A DNA stretch of 64,000 nucleotides from Cherax quadricarinatus. Its lineage: Eukaryota; Arthropoda; Malacostraca; Decapoda; Parastacidae. Below, in pieces: positions 55,043-64,000 of this stretch (position 1 is its first letter; each line of letters begins with the position of its first letter). The notes under the pieces are model-generated. The model was given only the letters and a program-made list of their open reading frames with translations. It was not told where the DNA came from and did no database searches. The DNA is taken from the NCBI RefSeq assembly GCF_038502225.1, contig NW_027196410.1, forward strand, positions 28,707 through 92,706, in the 5' to 3' direction. A program made the position numbers and the translations under genes.

Positions 55043-56545
55043 TTGTTGCAAGTAAACTTCTTTAGGGATACGGGGTCCTACTTAACATTATTAAGAGAAG
55101 GACTGTTATCATTCCCTGCCGAATCATATACGGGTTTCGAAGCTCTGTTGGAAGCTTATGGTGGCTCCACTATGCGAGTACCCCTGTGCAAGTTATATGT
55201 CGAAGCTCCTATTTTTACTGGCTGGATGTCAATCGGAGTGTCTCCAACTAACTTCCCCATAAAAGATGTAGACCTATTGATTGGGAACGACTTAGCAGAA
55301 GAAGGAATATGGAAAGAGCCCATAGTTATGGAAAATCCAACCGAGGAAAATTACGTCATCAAAGCCCGACGAACGGAACCTACCCTCTTTCCTCTGAGCT
55401 TAGTAACCCGGGCAATGACCAAACAGTCACGTTCTCCGTTGGTATTGGAGGAAGTCATGGACGACGTCGTCGTAGGAGTAGGAGACATATTCAACGAAAG
55501 CTCGAGTTTCGAGCCAACAGTCCATCCAGAACCGATACGAGTTTCAAAGTCGGTGGTTTCCGAAATAGATCTATTCTTGAAGGAGGATCTAGTAAGAGAA
55601 CTCCAAATAGACCCCTCCTTAAGTGACATCAGGAAGCTTGCTGTGTCGGGAGAAGAAGCCCTTAAAAGTGACAGCTGTTACTATTGGGAGAAGGACTTGC
55701 TGAAAAAGAAACAAGGATCTCTTAAAAGTGATCATCTAGAGGTCTTGCCTACACCGTTTATAAATTTAACATGTAAGTTTGCTCATGACTGTCCCCAAGG
55801 TGGACATCTGGGACAAAAGAAGACTTTTAGAAAAATTGCTAAGCACTTTACATGGCCAAAAATGAAGGAAGAAGTGGAGAGGTATGTAAGAAGCTGTTCC
55901 ATGTGTCAACTAGTAGGCAAACCTGCACATAATCTACCACCTGCGCCATTGAACCCTATACAAGTAAGAGGGGAGCCCTTTTCACGTCTGGTGATCGACT
56001 GTGTCGGCCTACTACCCAAGACTCGGCACGGCAACCAGTTCCTATTCACCATCATGGACACCGTCACCAGGTACCCGGAAGCAGTTCCTCTCAGTAGGAT
56101 TAATGCTTGCCTAATAGTGAGAGCATTGATTAAGTTCTCCTCTCACTTCGAATTTCCAAGAGAAGTTCAATCGGATCAAGGGTCGAATTTTACTTCAAAA
56201 TTTTTCCATGAAGCCTTGGCTCAGCTAGGAGTCAAAACGGTTTATGTGACGGCCTATCGACCCCAATCACAAGGTGTGGTGGAAAGGTTCCATCAAACTC
56301 TGAAGATTATGATGAGGTCCTATTGTCTGCAGTATTCCAAAGATTGGGACGAAGGTATTCCACTACTCTTGTTTGCCCTAAGGGAAAGCGAAAAAGACAA
56401 CTTGAAGTTATCACCATTTGAGTTAATATATGGACATCAAATTAGAGGACCAGTACAGGTTCTCAAAGACGCTTGGACTGGGGAAGAAACGCCGACTTTT
56501 GAGGAGCTCTCCTACGTTAATGAAAGAACGCCTGAGCCTAGCTAG
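55043..56545 (+). pseudogene. pol: pol part 1: protease and integrase (HHCC + D,D-35-E)
   Basis: This is a 500-codon open stretch. The retropepsin site is FRDTGSY (DTG at 9-11), with LLIGNDLAEEG at about 78-88. The integrase zinc finger is H248, H255, C285, C288 with FTWPKM between them. The core triad is D319 (LVIDCVG), D378 (QSDQGSNF) and E414 (GVVERFHQ), spaced D-x58-D-x35-E. SPFELIYG follows at 457-464. Upstream, in the same frame, an in-frame TAG separates it from MSPYFSKSKVG (54,995). Downstream the frame fails at PEPS*, whereas a shifted frame would read RLSLARELAAET. All integrase residues needed for catalysis are present, but gag and the junctions are broken. Confidence 0.85.
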
Positions 56546-58205
56546 AGAATTGGCCGCCGAAACTTACGACAAGCACAGAGTAAAATGAAGGAGGAATATG
56601 ATCGTCGAACTAAACTTCGTTCATTTGAACCAAAAGATCAAGCTCTGGTTCAACAATTTCATCAGGGACATGCTCTACAGCCCAAATTTGAAGGTCCTTT
56701 AGAAATCGTGAAGCGCCTAAGTGACGTGAACTACTTGGTAAGGACGCCGAAGAAGAGGAACTCACAACGGACGTATCACATTAACCAACTTAAACCCTAT
56801 TCAGGAATCGTTTCTCCAATTTCTACTGTAACGTCTCTGAACCAAGAACGGGTTCCAGCAAGTTCGGATGAAATGATAGGAATACCTGTTCTTCTGAACA
56901 ATTCGACAGCCTTAAAGAATTTAAATTCTCTACTGATAAATCTGGAAGTAGACAAAGGACACGAAATAAAATCCCTGATTAAGGCAAATCTCCACCTATT
57001 CAACGACTTCCCTAAACCGTGTATGTTGGGTGTGCATGATGTTACTCTCAGAGAACCTACTCCAATCAAGAAATCTCCCTACAGAGTGTGTCCAAAGAAA
57101 CAAGGCGAGCTAGAGGCAGAGGTGAACTTTTTACTCTCGCAAGGGTTGATAAAACCAAGTAACAGTCCTTGGGCATCCCCGTGCATTCTAGTCCCCAAAC
57201 CAGGTGGGACCTCCCGTATGTGCACAGATTTTAGAAAAGTCAATGCTGTAACAGTACCTGATGGGTTTCCAATACCCAGAATTGACGACTTAATAGATAA
57301 GGTCTCCAGGGCTAAGTATATCAGTAAATTGGATTTGTTAAGAGGGTATTACCTAGTCCCGTTGTCACCCAGAGCTCAAGAGATATCGGCCTTTACGATA
57401 CCTGGTGGCCTATACAAGTATTGCGTTATGCTCATTGGCTTCTGTAACGTGGCCTCTACGTTCCAGCGTATTATGAACATACTTACATACTTACAGGAGG
57501 ATTGGACAGGGTAGAAGCTTACTTAGACGACTTAGTCGTATACAGCAATATTTGGTCTCAACAACTTAGATAACTTAGAGCCTTGTTTGATGCCTTTAGT
57601 AAACATGATTTTACAGTGAATTTGTCCAAGTGTGAGTTTGGCCAGACTAAAATTAAACACTTGGGGTTTCGGATTGGACGAGGTAAAGTTGCTCCTTTGA
57701 ACGCCAAAGTAAGGCCCTCTTAGAATTTCCTACCCCTAAGGATAGGATAAGCGTATCGAGATTTTTAGGAGTTGCCGGTTACTACCGTCGGGTCTGTCCA
57801 AATTTTGCACAGGTAGCTTTTCCCCTAACTGAATTAACAAGTCCAAAAACAAAGTTTTCATGGACCCTGGATTGTGAAATTGCTTTTAACCGTTTAAAAA
57901 GATTACTATCCTCTTCCCCAGTATTGCTAAGTCCTGATTTTAATAAACCATTCCACTTACAAATAGATGCAAGTGCGTATGCATTGGGAGCCGCATTGTT
58001 ACAGAAGGCTCCGAATTCTGACCTATTGCAACCTGTTTCTTATTTTTCTTCTAAGTTAAAGAAACACCAAATTCATTACTCAGCTATACAAAAAGAAGCC
58101 TTAGCTCTTGTTGTATCCCTAGAGAATTTTGATGTATATTTAGGATCTTCTCCCTATCAGATATAGGTGTACTCCAATCACAATCCTTTGACCTTCATAA
58201 ATACT
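56546..58205 (+). pseudogene. pol: pol part 2: integrase C-terminus, reverse transcriptase, RNase H (truncated)
   Basis: 56,585-57,514 is open and holds the integrase C-terminal module (FEGPLEIVKRL at 35-45), then after a linker the RT blocks SPWASPCILVPK, CTDFRKVNAV, KLDLLRGYYLVPL and IGFCNVASTFQR. A frameshift at about 57,500 moves the catalytic box VEAYLDDLVVYS (57,513-57,548) to another frame, where a TAA (LR*LRAL) and a second shift at about 57,720 follow. RNase H sequence (LQIDASAYALGAALLQ, YFSSKLKKHQ) is open at 57,924-58,166 and ends in TAG, with NHNPLTFINTMK just beyond. RT following integrase is direct evidence of the rearranged domain order. Confidence 0.85.
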
Positions 58206-58631
58206 ATGAAATTGATTGACCATATCACACTCGGGCCGTGTGGTTGGGCTGCATACACGCTCCTGGTTGAGAGACCTTCCTGCGCAGTTTGATTTTCTAA
58301 AGATGGCGCAGAATGCAAGAAGGCGTGTCAACACTGTGTGCTTTAATTTAGTGCGGGGTGTCATTACACCTCAGACCACACAGGTGATACTACCTATGAT
58401 TATTCGCGACACATACGGCATTGCTGATCAGGATCTGTATGGAGTATCGCTCAATGGGACTCACCCAATATTCATCAAGCTACGATCGACGGCAGTGTAT
58501 GAACACCTGGTGGAGAAGTATCAAGATGGCTGTGTGGACGTTAACTCGGCAATACGAGTTCGTCTCATTGATGTGTCGAGACACTACACCTGGGTGAAGG
58601 TACGTAATATGCCTTTCGAAGCTGACGAGGC
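58206..58631 (+). pseudogene. LINE H: 5' leader and ORF1 N-terminus (first exon-like piece, split by insertion)
   Basis: A new element starts near 58,206, where the LTR element breaks off. ATG 58303 opens MAQNARRRVN, and the frame runs to the nested LINE insertion at 58,631. The sequence ends in a typical RRM start: WVKVRNMPFEADEA. The remaining RRM (DLRNVFERYSTVHLA) resumes at 62,212 with exact codon continuity if one AGGC is removed. ORF1 therefore is an RNA-binding, RRM plus CCHC type protein of a non-LTR retrotransposon. The left edge is approximate. Confidence 0.75.
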
Positions 58632-58679
58632 TGGTTACCTCGAGGTTACCTGGAGGTTACCTGGAGATTATTCCGGGGA

Positions 58680-61600
58680 TCAACGCCCCCGCGGCCCGGT
58701 CCATGACCAGGCCTCCCGATGGATCAGGGCCTGATCAACTAGGCTGTTACTGCTGGCCGCATGCAGTCCAACGTATGAGCCACAGCCCGGCTGATCCAGC
58801 ACTGACTTTAGGTATCTGTCCAGCTCTCTCTTGAAGGCAGCCAGGGGTTTATTGGCAATTCCCCTAATGCTTGATGGGAGGCTGTTGAACAGTTTTGGGC
58901 CCCGGACACTTATGGTGTTTTCCCTTAGTGTACCAATGGCACCCCTACTTTTTATTGGGGGCATTTTGCATCGCCTGCCCAGTCTTTTACTTTCGTAGGG
59001 AGTGATTTCTGTGTGCAGATTTGGGACCATTCCTTCCAAGATTTTCCAAGTGTAGATTATGATATATCTCTCCCTCCTGCGTTCCAACGAGTACAAGTCA
59101 AGTGCTTCCAAGCGTTCCCAGTAGTTAAGGTGCTTGACAGAACTTATACGTGCAGTAAAGGATCTCTGTACACTCTCTAGATCTGCGATTTCACCTGCTT
59201 TGAATGGAGATGTTAATGTACAGCAATATTCCAGCCTAGAGAGAACAAGTGGTTTGAAAAGGATCATCATGGGCTTGGCATCTCTCGTTTTGAAAGTTCT
59301 CATTATCCATCCTATCATTTTCTTTGCACGTGCGATCGTGGCACTGTTCTGATCCTTGAAAGTGAGATCCTCAGACATTACTACTCCCAGGTCCCTTACA
59401 TTATTTTTCCGCTCTATTGTATGGCCGGAGTCAGTAGTATACTCTGTTCTAGTTATTATCTCCTCCAGTTTTCCATAACGGAGTAGTTGCAAGTTGTCCT
59501 CATTGAACATCATATTGTTTACCGTTGCCCACTGGAAAACTTTGTTTATATCTTCTTGGAGGTTAACCGCATCCTCAGCAGATGACAGCCTCATGCAGAT
59601 CCTAGTATCATCCGCAAAGGATGATACGGTGCTGTGGTGTATATATCTGTCTATGTCTGATATGAGGATAAGGAATAAGATGGGGGCGAGTACTGTGCCT
59701 TGTGGAACAGAGCTCTTCACTATGGCAGCCTCCGATTTAACTCTGTTGACCACTACTCTTTGTGTTCGATTTGTTAGGAAGTTGAAGATCCATCTCCCCA
59801 CTTTCCCAGTTATTCCTTTAGCACGTATTTTATGGGCTATTACGCCATGATCGCATTTGTCAAATGATTTTGCAAAGTCTGTGTATATTACATCTGCATT
59901 CTGATTTTCTTCCAGTGCATCCAAGGCCATATCATAATGATCCAATAGTTGTGAGAGGCAGGAGCGACCTGCCCTGAACCCATGTTGCCCTGGATTGTGC
60001 AGATTTTGGGAATCCAGGTGATTTGCAATCCTGCTTCTTAGCACTCTTTCAAAGATTTTTATGATGTGGGACGTCAGAGCTATTGGTCTATAGTTCTTAG
60101 GTAATGCTTTGCTGCCACCTTTATGGAGTGGGGCTATATCCGTTGTTTTAAGTGACTGTGGAATTTCACCCATGTCCAAGCTCCTCCTCCATAGTGTACT
60201 TAGGGCACGCGAGAGGGGTTTCTTGCAGTTCTTAATGAAAACAGAGTCCCACGAGTCTGGGCCCGGGGCTGAGTGCATAGGCATGTTGTCAATGGCTTTT
60301 TCGAAATCTATCGGAGTTAGGGTAATGTCGGAAATCTGGCAAACATTTATGGAGTTTTGAGGCTCATTCATGAAGAAATCATTTGGGTCATCGATCCTCA
60401 GACCGATTACTGGTTCACTAAACACAGAGTCGTACTGGGATTTCAATATTTCACTCATTTCCTTGTTGTCATCTGTGTAAGTCCCATCCTGTCTGAGTAA
60501 GGGCCCGATACTAGATGTGGTATTTGCCTTGTTTTTGGCATATGAAAAAAAATATTTTGAATTTCTTTCAATTTCACTAATAGCTTTAAGCTCCTCCTGC
60601 CTCTCCTGGTTCCTGTAAGAGTCATTTAGCTTAAGTTCGATAGTTTCCACTTCCCTGGTCAGCGCCTCCTTTCGTGTATCAGATATTCTAGCACTCCTGA
60701 GGAGCTCAGTTACTCTTCGTCGTCTTCTGTAGAGGGAGCGTCTTTTTCTCTCCAGTTTACTCCTGCTCTTCTTCTTTCTTAGGGGAATATGCCTAGAACA
60801 TGCTTCGGCTACCAGGAAGTTGATCCTTTCAAGGCACTGGTTTGGATCCATGTCATTTAAGACATCTTCCCAACATGTTTCGTTTAGGACATGGTTTACC
60901 TGGTCCCAGTTCATGTTCTTGTTGTTGAAGTTGTATTTTGTGAAGACACCTTCACAGGTACATGCATTCTGCTGATCAGGACCCCTATGCATGTACGTCT
61001 GGACTTCGATTAGATTGTGATCGGAATTAGTTGTTTTTGATATTCTTATGTCTCTTATCAGGTCCTCATTATTTGTGAAGATAAGGTCAAGTGTGTTTTC
61101 TAGTCTTGTTGGCTCCACTATCTGCTGGCTTAAGGTGTGTTTTTCGCAGAGACTTAGTAGCTCATGTGTGTGTGACCTTTCATCTGCGCTACCTCCGGGG
61201 ATTGTTTCAGCTATAACATTATTTGCTACATTCTTCCATTTTGTATGCCTTAGGTTGAAATCACTAAGCAGTAAGATGTTTGGGGATGGAGCTGGATGGT
61301 TTTCCAAACAGTAATCAATTTTCAGTAGCTGTTCCTTGAACTGTTGTGAGGTTGCATCTAGTGGCTTGTATACAACCACAATGACTAGGTTTTGGTTCTC
61401 GATCTTTATTGATAGAACTTCAACTACCTCATTTGTGGTGTTCAGCAACTCCGTGCAGACATACAGGCCACCCTCCCCCCCCCCCTTGTTGCCTGTTCAT
61501 TCTGTCGCATCTGAAAAGGTTGTAACCACTTATCCATATTTCACTGTCAAAGTGATCTTTTGTGTGAGTCTCTGTGAAGGCTGCAAACATTGCATTAGAC

Positions 61601-61821
61601 TCCTCTAGAAGTCCACTGATAAAAGGTATTTTGTTGTTGGTGGATGGCTTAAGGCCCTGTATATTAGCAAATATGAACGAGGTTGTATTCTGTGTTTGTT
61701 GGGGGAATTTTGTTATTGGCATCAGTAGTTGTAATTCTGGAGGGCCACGGATGGCCACTGGCTGCGCCTCCAGTCCAACAAGGCTCCAATGTGGTGGACT
61801 ATTTTTGTTATTTCCTTCCAT
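58680..61821 (-). pseudogene. LINE N ORF2: endonuclease plus reverse transcriptase, one frameshift
   Basis: ORF2 starts at ATG 61821 (MEGNNKN). The endonuclease N-terminus (FIFANIQGLKP, AAFTETH) is open to a G11 run at 61,475-61,485, where a 1-nt slip breaks the frame. From 61,448 a 922-codon frame continues: SDFNLRHTKW at 62-71, NSDHNLIEV at 141-149, and a basic linker. The reverse transcriptase follows with KNYRPIALTS (451-460), QHGFRAGRS (488-496), YTDFAKSFD (522-530), PQGTVLAP (582-589) and FADD (611-614). The C-terminal region (RLEYCCTLTSPF, YWERLEALDLYSLERRR) is that of CR1/jockey-group LINEs. No RNase H. The stop is about 48 bp before the element's 3' end. Confidence 0.88.
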
Positions 61822-62207
61822 TTTCTTTTTTCGTTTCCTGCCACTAAAAAATCACCTGGAGTTGGGTTGTCGTAGCTACTATTGTTTGTCTTGTGGGGAC
61901 TGTGCCTCCTGGTCCCTTTTAGATGGTATGCAGGGCAGTCGATGTTGTAACACTGCTTCTGGAGGACCGAGGAGTGGCACATTTTTGGGTGAAAGAAAGT
62001 ACAGAAAGAAGAACGACACACTCCTTTAGACAGGAGGTCGCTACATTTTTTGGAATGGTCAAAGTTGCATGTCCCATTTTTTCCCCCTGTTATTCCATGC
62101 TTACAGATGCCCCAAGCATAATATTTGCACAAATTCACCTTTGGTTGAGAATTTTTGGGAGGTGTGTTGTCAATTTCTGCAGGTTCTGGGACTGCACTAT
62201 AATCCTC
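61722..62207 (-). pseudogene. LINE N ORF1 C-terminal part with three CCCH zinc fingers
   Basis: The minus-strand frame from the truncation point to a stop at 61,722. It contains three fingers in tandem: CKYYAWGIC...CNFDH (C-x7-C-x11-C-x3-H), CSDLLSKGVC...CTFFH (C-x8-C-x4-C-x3-H) and CHSSVLQKQC...CPAYH (C-x8-C-x4-C-x3-H). A basic linker follows. CCCH fingers normally bind single-stranded RNA, so an RNA-chaperone or RNP role is likely. It overlaps the ORF2 start by 100 bp in another frame (61,722-61,821). The open frame continues past 62,207 into LINE H sequence, which is fortuitous. The N-terminus is missing. Confidence 0.8.
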
Positions 62208-62211
62208 AGGC

Positions 62212-63138
62212 AGACCTAAGGAACGTTTTTGAACGTTACAGTACTGTTCACCTGGCAACAGCAGGTACTTGGGCGGATGGGGCATATGCCGGCTTGCCGT
62301 ACGCCGGCTTACGTTCAACCTGAAGATGACGCTGAGGCATTCTATCCCATCATTTGTCATCCTAGAGGACTTTTGGACACAAGTTATGGTGTATTATGCA
62401 GGGCTATGTGGCGCTTATGACCATATGGCATCCCAGTGTGGGGGGCAGCAGCGACGACAGGAACCAGACAGAGGGACGGAGTGAGAGCCTGACCCGATGG
62501 CGGGGCCTGTCAGTGGGACACCTGTAAATGGCCATAGTTCTTCTTGGAGCGAGGAGGTGGAGAGAGAGTTCCAGATGGTGGGGTCGAGCCCATTAATGCC
62601 TGTAGGCTCTATGGTTTCCGCTTTGGTGGAAGGGGAGACCAAGCTGAGTAGCGAGGAACGAGCGGAGGATGTGGCTTTAGAGCAGTTGACGGACAGGTTT
62701 TTGGAGACGACGAGAGCTGGGGTAGAAGCACAGTCGGTGGAAGGACCAGAGGAGAGCGATGATGAGAGGAGAGGCAGTCAGCTGACTGCGGGTGCCTCTT
62801 TTACGGAAGTGTTGACCGTGGTCGAGGTGGCGGCGGAGGTACATTGTGAGGCATCTCCCGACCAGAACATGTATGCAGAGAGTGTTCGGCGAAAGAGGGC
62901 GGCAACGCACTCTGATACCGATGATGTCTTGACCCCGGTGCAGAGGCAGGGGAAGAAACCGTGGGCTGACGTGGTGAGTGGAGGCGCCACAGGTGTGTCC
63001 AGTCAGGTGTTTGACCAAGGGGGGGATCGCGCTCACAGTGGAAAGCGAGGTGGGAAAAGTAGGAAGGCTGGTAATGCGCCTATGAGAGGAGTTCCAGGGC
63101 AGCATGTAAAACCCTTCACGAAGGTTTCAGGTGTATGA
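62212..63138 (+). pseudogene. LINE H: ORF1 second piece (RRM end, CCHC knuckle, acidic C-terminus)
   Basis: It resumes with DLRNVFERYSTVHLATAG after the nested LINE. The frame then shifts near 62,290 (to LKMTLRHSIPSFVILEDF) and again within the knuckle, whose residues CRLCGAYDHMASQC are split between frames near 62,405. A TGA at 62,482-62,484 follows, then an open frame from ATG 62497 to 63,138 (213 codons) rich in Glu, Ser and Gly and ending in a basic region. The second frame after the nested insertion is therefore degraded although the final third is open. ORF1 would coat the element RNA. Confidence 0.75.
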
Positions 63139-64000
63139 CTGTGAAGGTAAATGGGATGTGTGCGAATGTGAAGCATTTGTGGCTCCAGGGGTTTTTTAGG
63201 CGTTATGCCATAGATGTTGTATTTGTGCAGGAGCATAATTTTAAGGTTGGTCGGGATTTGAATGTGGCTGGATATCGTATGTTTGTGGCATATTCGAAAC
63301 GTTTGAAGGGTGGGGTTGGGATCCTGATTCAGGAGACGAGCCCATTTGTTGTAATTAGATGTGGGGGAGGGGAGGAGGGTAGGGTACTCTGGGTAGATGG
63401 ATGGTGGAGGGGTGAGCGATTGGCAGTGGTTCGTGTGTATGCGCCGGCAGAGCGTGATGTACGGGTGAAGAATGAGTTTGTGCGTGATGTTTTGATTTAT
63501 TATTTGAGATCTCTTCCCTCGGCAACAATCGTAGGTGGCGACTGGAATTGTGTAGTATGTAGAAAGGATGTGAAGCCACGGGGGCAGGGTGTTTTTTGGT
63601 TAGCCTAAGGGATCTTTTGCTGGGCGTGGGGTTAAGGGATGTTATTGGAGGTGGGGACCTGATGGTTGAGCATACGTTTCATAGACAGGGATACGCGGCC
63701 AGACTAGATAGGTTATATGTGACGAAAAGTGTGCGGGTGATGTGCGTGCGTATGGTAGATGCTGTATACATGGATCATAGAGCTGTTTATATGAATTTGA
63801 CTTTGGCCAGCTTGCCTAAGAGGTATCCAGGGAATTGGAAGTTAAATGTGAGACTTCTTGGGGTAGAGGAGGCGGGGTTAGATTTTAGGACAATGTGGGA
63901 GATTTTGTGGGGAGAGGGTAGGGATATGGGTGATTTGCTGGGGTGGTGGGATAGGGTAGCTAAGAAGAGGATCCGGCGGTTTTATGTGTGATGGGGAAAG
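63135..64000 (+). pseudogene. LINE H: ORF2 N-terminus, endonuclease, frameshifted and cut by window end
   Basis: ATG 63135 overlaps the ORF1 stop as ATGA, a layout compatible with termination-reinitiation. The first 157 codons hold endonuclease blocks VFVQEHNF, GGVGILIQE, VVRVYAPAE and IVGGDWNCV. A stop at 63,606-63,608 (VFWLA*) is a frameshift, because the other frame continues from about 63,596 with SLRDLLLGVGLRDV, ARLDRLYVT and MDHRAVYMNL, the last two being the C-terminal endonuclease blocks. That frame stops at 63,989-63,991 in the sequence as given. The reverse transcriptase should follow outside the window. Clade assignment is not possible from this part. Confidence 0.75.

Larger units (their letters stand above)
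53419..58205 (+). mobile_element. Gmr1-like LTR retrotransposon, 3'-truncated, integrase before RT
   Basis: Order on the plus strand: LTR end, primer-binding site, gag, CCHC knuckle, protease, integrase, reverse transcriptase, RNase H. This is the Copia-like order in an element whose domains are Ty3/Gypsy type (HHCC finger, D,D-35-E core, GPF/Y-like module, YLDD box). The element stops inside RNase H near 58,205, where LINE H begins. No polypurine tract or 3' LTR remains. Several frameshifts and stops show that it is inactive. Confidence 0.85.
58632..62207 (-). mobile_element. LINE N: 5'-truncated CR1/jockey-superfamily LINE nested in LINE H
   Basis: Minus-oriented, 3,576 bp, flanked by AGGC (58,628-58,631 and 62,208-62,211). 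The 3' end carries three 11-bp repeats (GGTTACCTSGA on the plus strand) after the conserved GATCAACGCC/GGCCCGGTCC tail, typical of LINEs with short 3' tandem repeats. Its sense order is CCCH zinc fingers, endonuclease, reverse transcriptase. The 5' end begins inside ORF1 (EDYSAVPEP), so it is truncated. Coding quality is good apart from one homopolymer frameshift, so it is a comparatively young insertion. Confidence 0.85.

Noticed and set aside
53419..58205. Copia assignment for the LTR elements because integrase precedes RT
   Set aside because: The integrase finger, GPF/Y-like C-terminal module, RT blocks (CTDFRKVN, YLDD) and RNase H are of Gypsy type, so a Gmr1-like Gypsy lineage fits better than Copia.
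59134..61314. Several 70-118-codon plus-strand frames over LINE N
   Set aside because: They are antisense shadows of the LINE N endonuclease-RT frame.

Overview
The window looks like a repeat-dense stretch of an animal nuclear genome, most likely a decapod crustacean (crayfish, lobster or shrimp type). No bacterial-style operon, rRNA, tRNA or host single-copy gene is visible. The decapod guess rests on recognising two repeat families: a CR1/jockey-superfamily LINE whose 3' end carries a CAACGCC-GGCCCGGTC-type tail, and a palindromic GACGTTTCGGTCC-containing repeat. It is an inference. Nearly all coding sequence belongs to retrotransposons, and almost every copy is broken.

Layout. 1-17,670: four truncated CR1-like LINE copies (A inverted at 1-1109; B, C and D direct at 6.7, 10.9 and 16.1 kb) are embedded in arrays of a 42-bp minisatellite. 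Each direct copy encodes a coiled coil, an SGNH-esterase-like domain (deleted in D) and an endonuclease. All three stop at the same base, where the 42-bp array begins, and contain no reverse transcriptase. Copies B and C lie in a 4,146-bp tandem duplication. 17,671-27,082 and 33,227-51,952: one large satellite with a 47-bp monomer, about 590 monomers, organised into higher-order repeats. It contains a triplicated block of about 3.5 kb carrying a 181-bp palindromic insert, and a 3.3-kb block duplicated 13,051 bp away. 27,083-33,226: an LTR retrotransposon inserted in the 47-bp satellite, with a CATGG target-site duplication and LTRs about 98% identical, but internally deleted. 51,953-53,418: AT-rich DNA with a LINE 3'-tail fragment and the 3' end of an LTR. 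53,419-58,205: a second, related LTR retrotransposon, truncated in RNase H. 58,206-64,000: a LINE with an RRM-type ORF1 (host element H). Its ORF1 is split by a nested minus-strand LINE (N, 58,632-62,207) that encodes three CCCH zinc fingers, an endonuclease and a reverse transcriptase.

Most notable biology. Both LTR elements are Ty3/Gypsy-like but place integrase before reverse transcriptase, the Copia-like order known from Gmr1-like elements, and their Gag resembles the SCAN domain. The deletion in the first element joins the integrase zinc finger directly to RNase H, which independently supports this order. The CR1-like ORF1 copies have lost different parts of the esterase signature. Most long reading frames in the window are artefacts of the satellites: the 42-bp period is divisible by three, and the 47-bp period cycles through the frames every 141 bp. 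They should not be annotated as genes.
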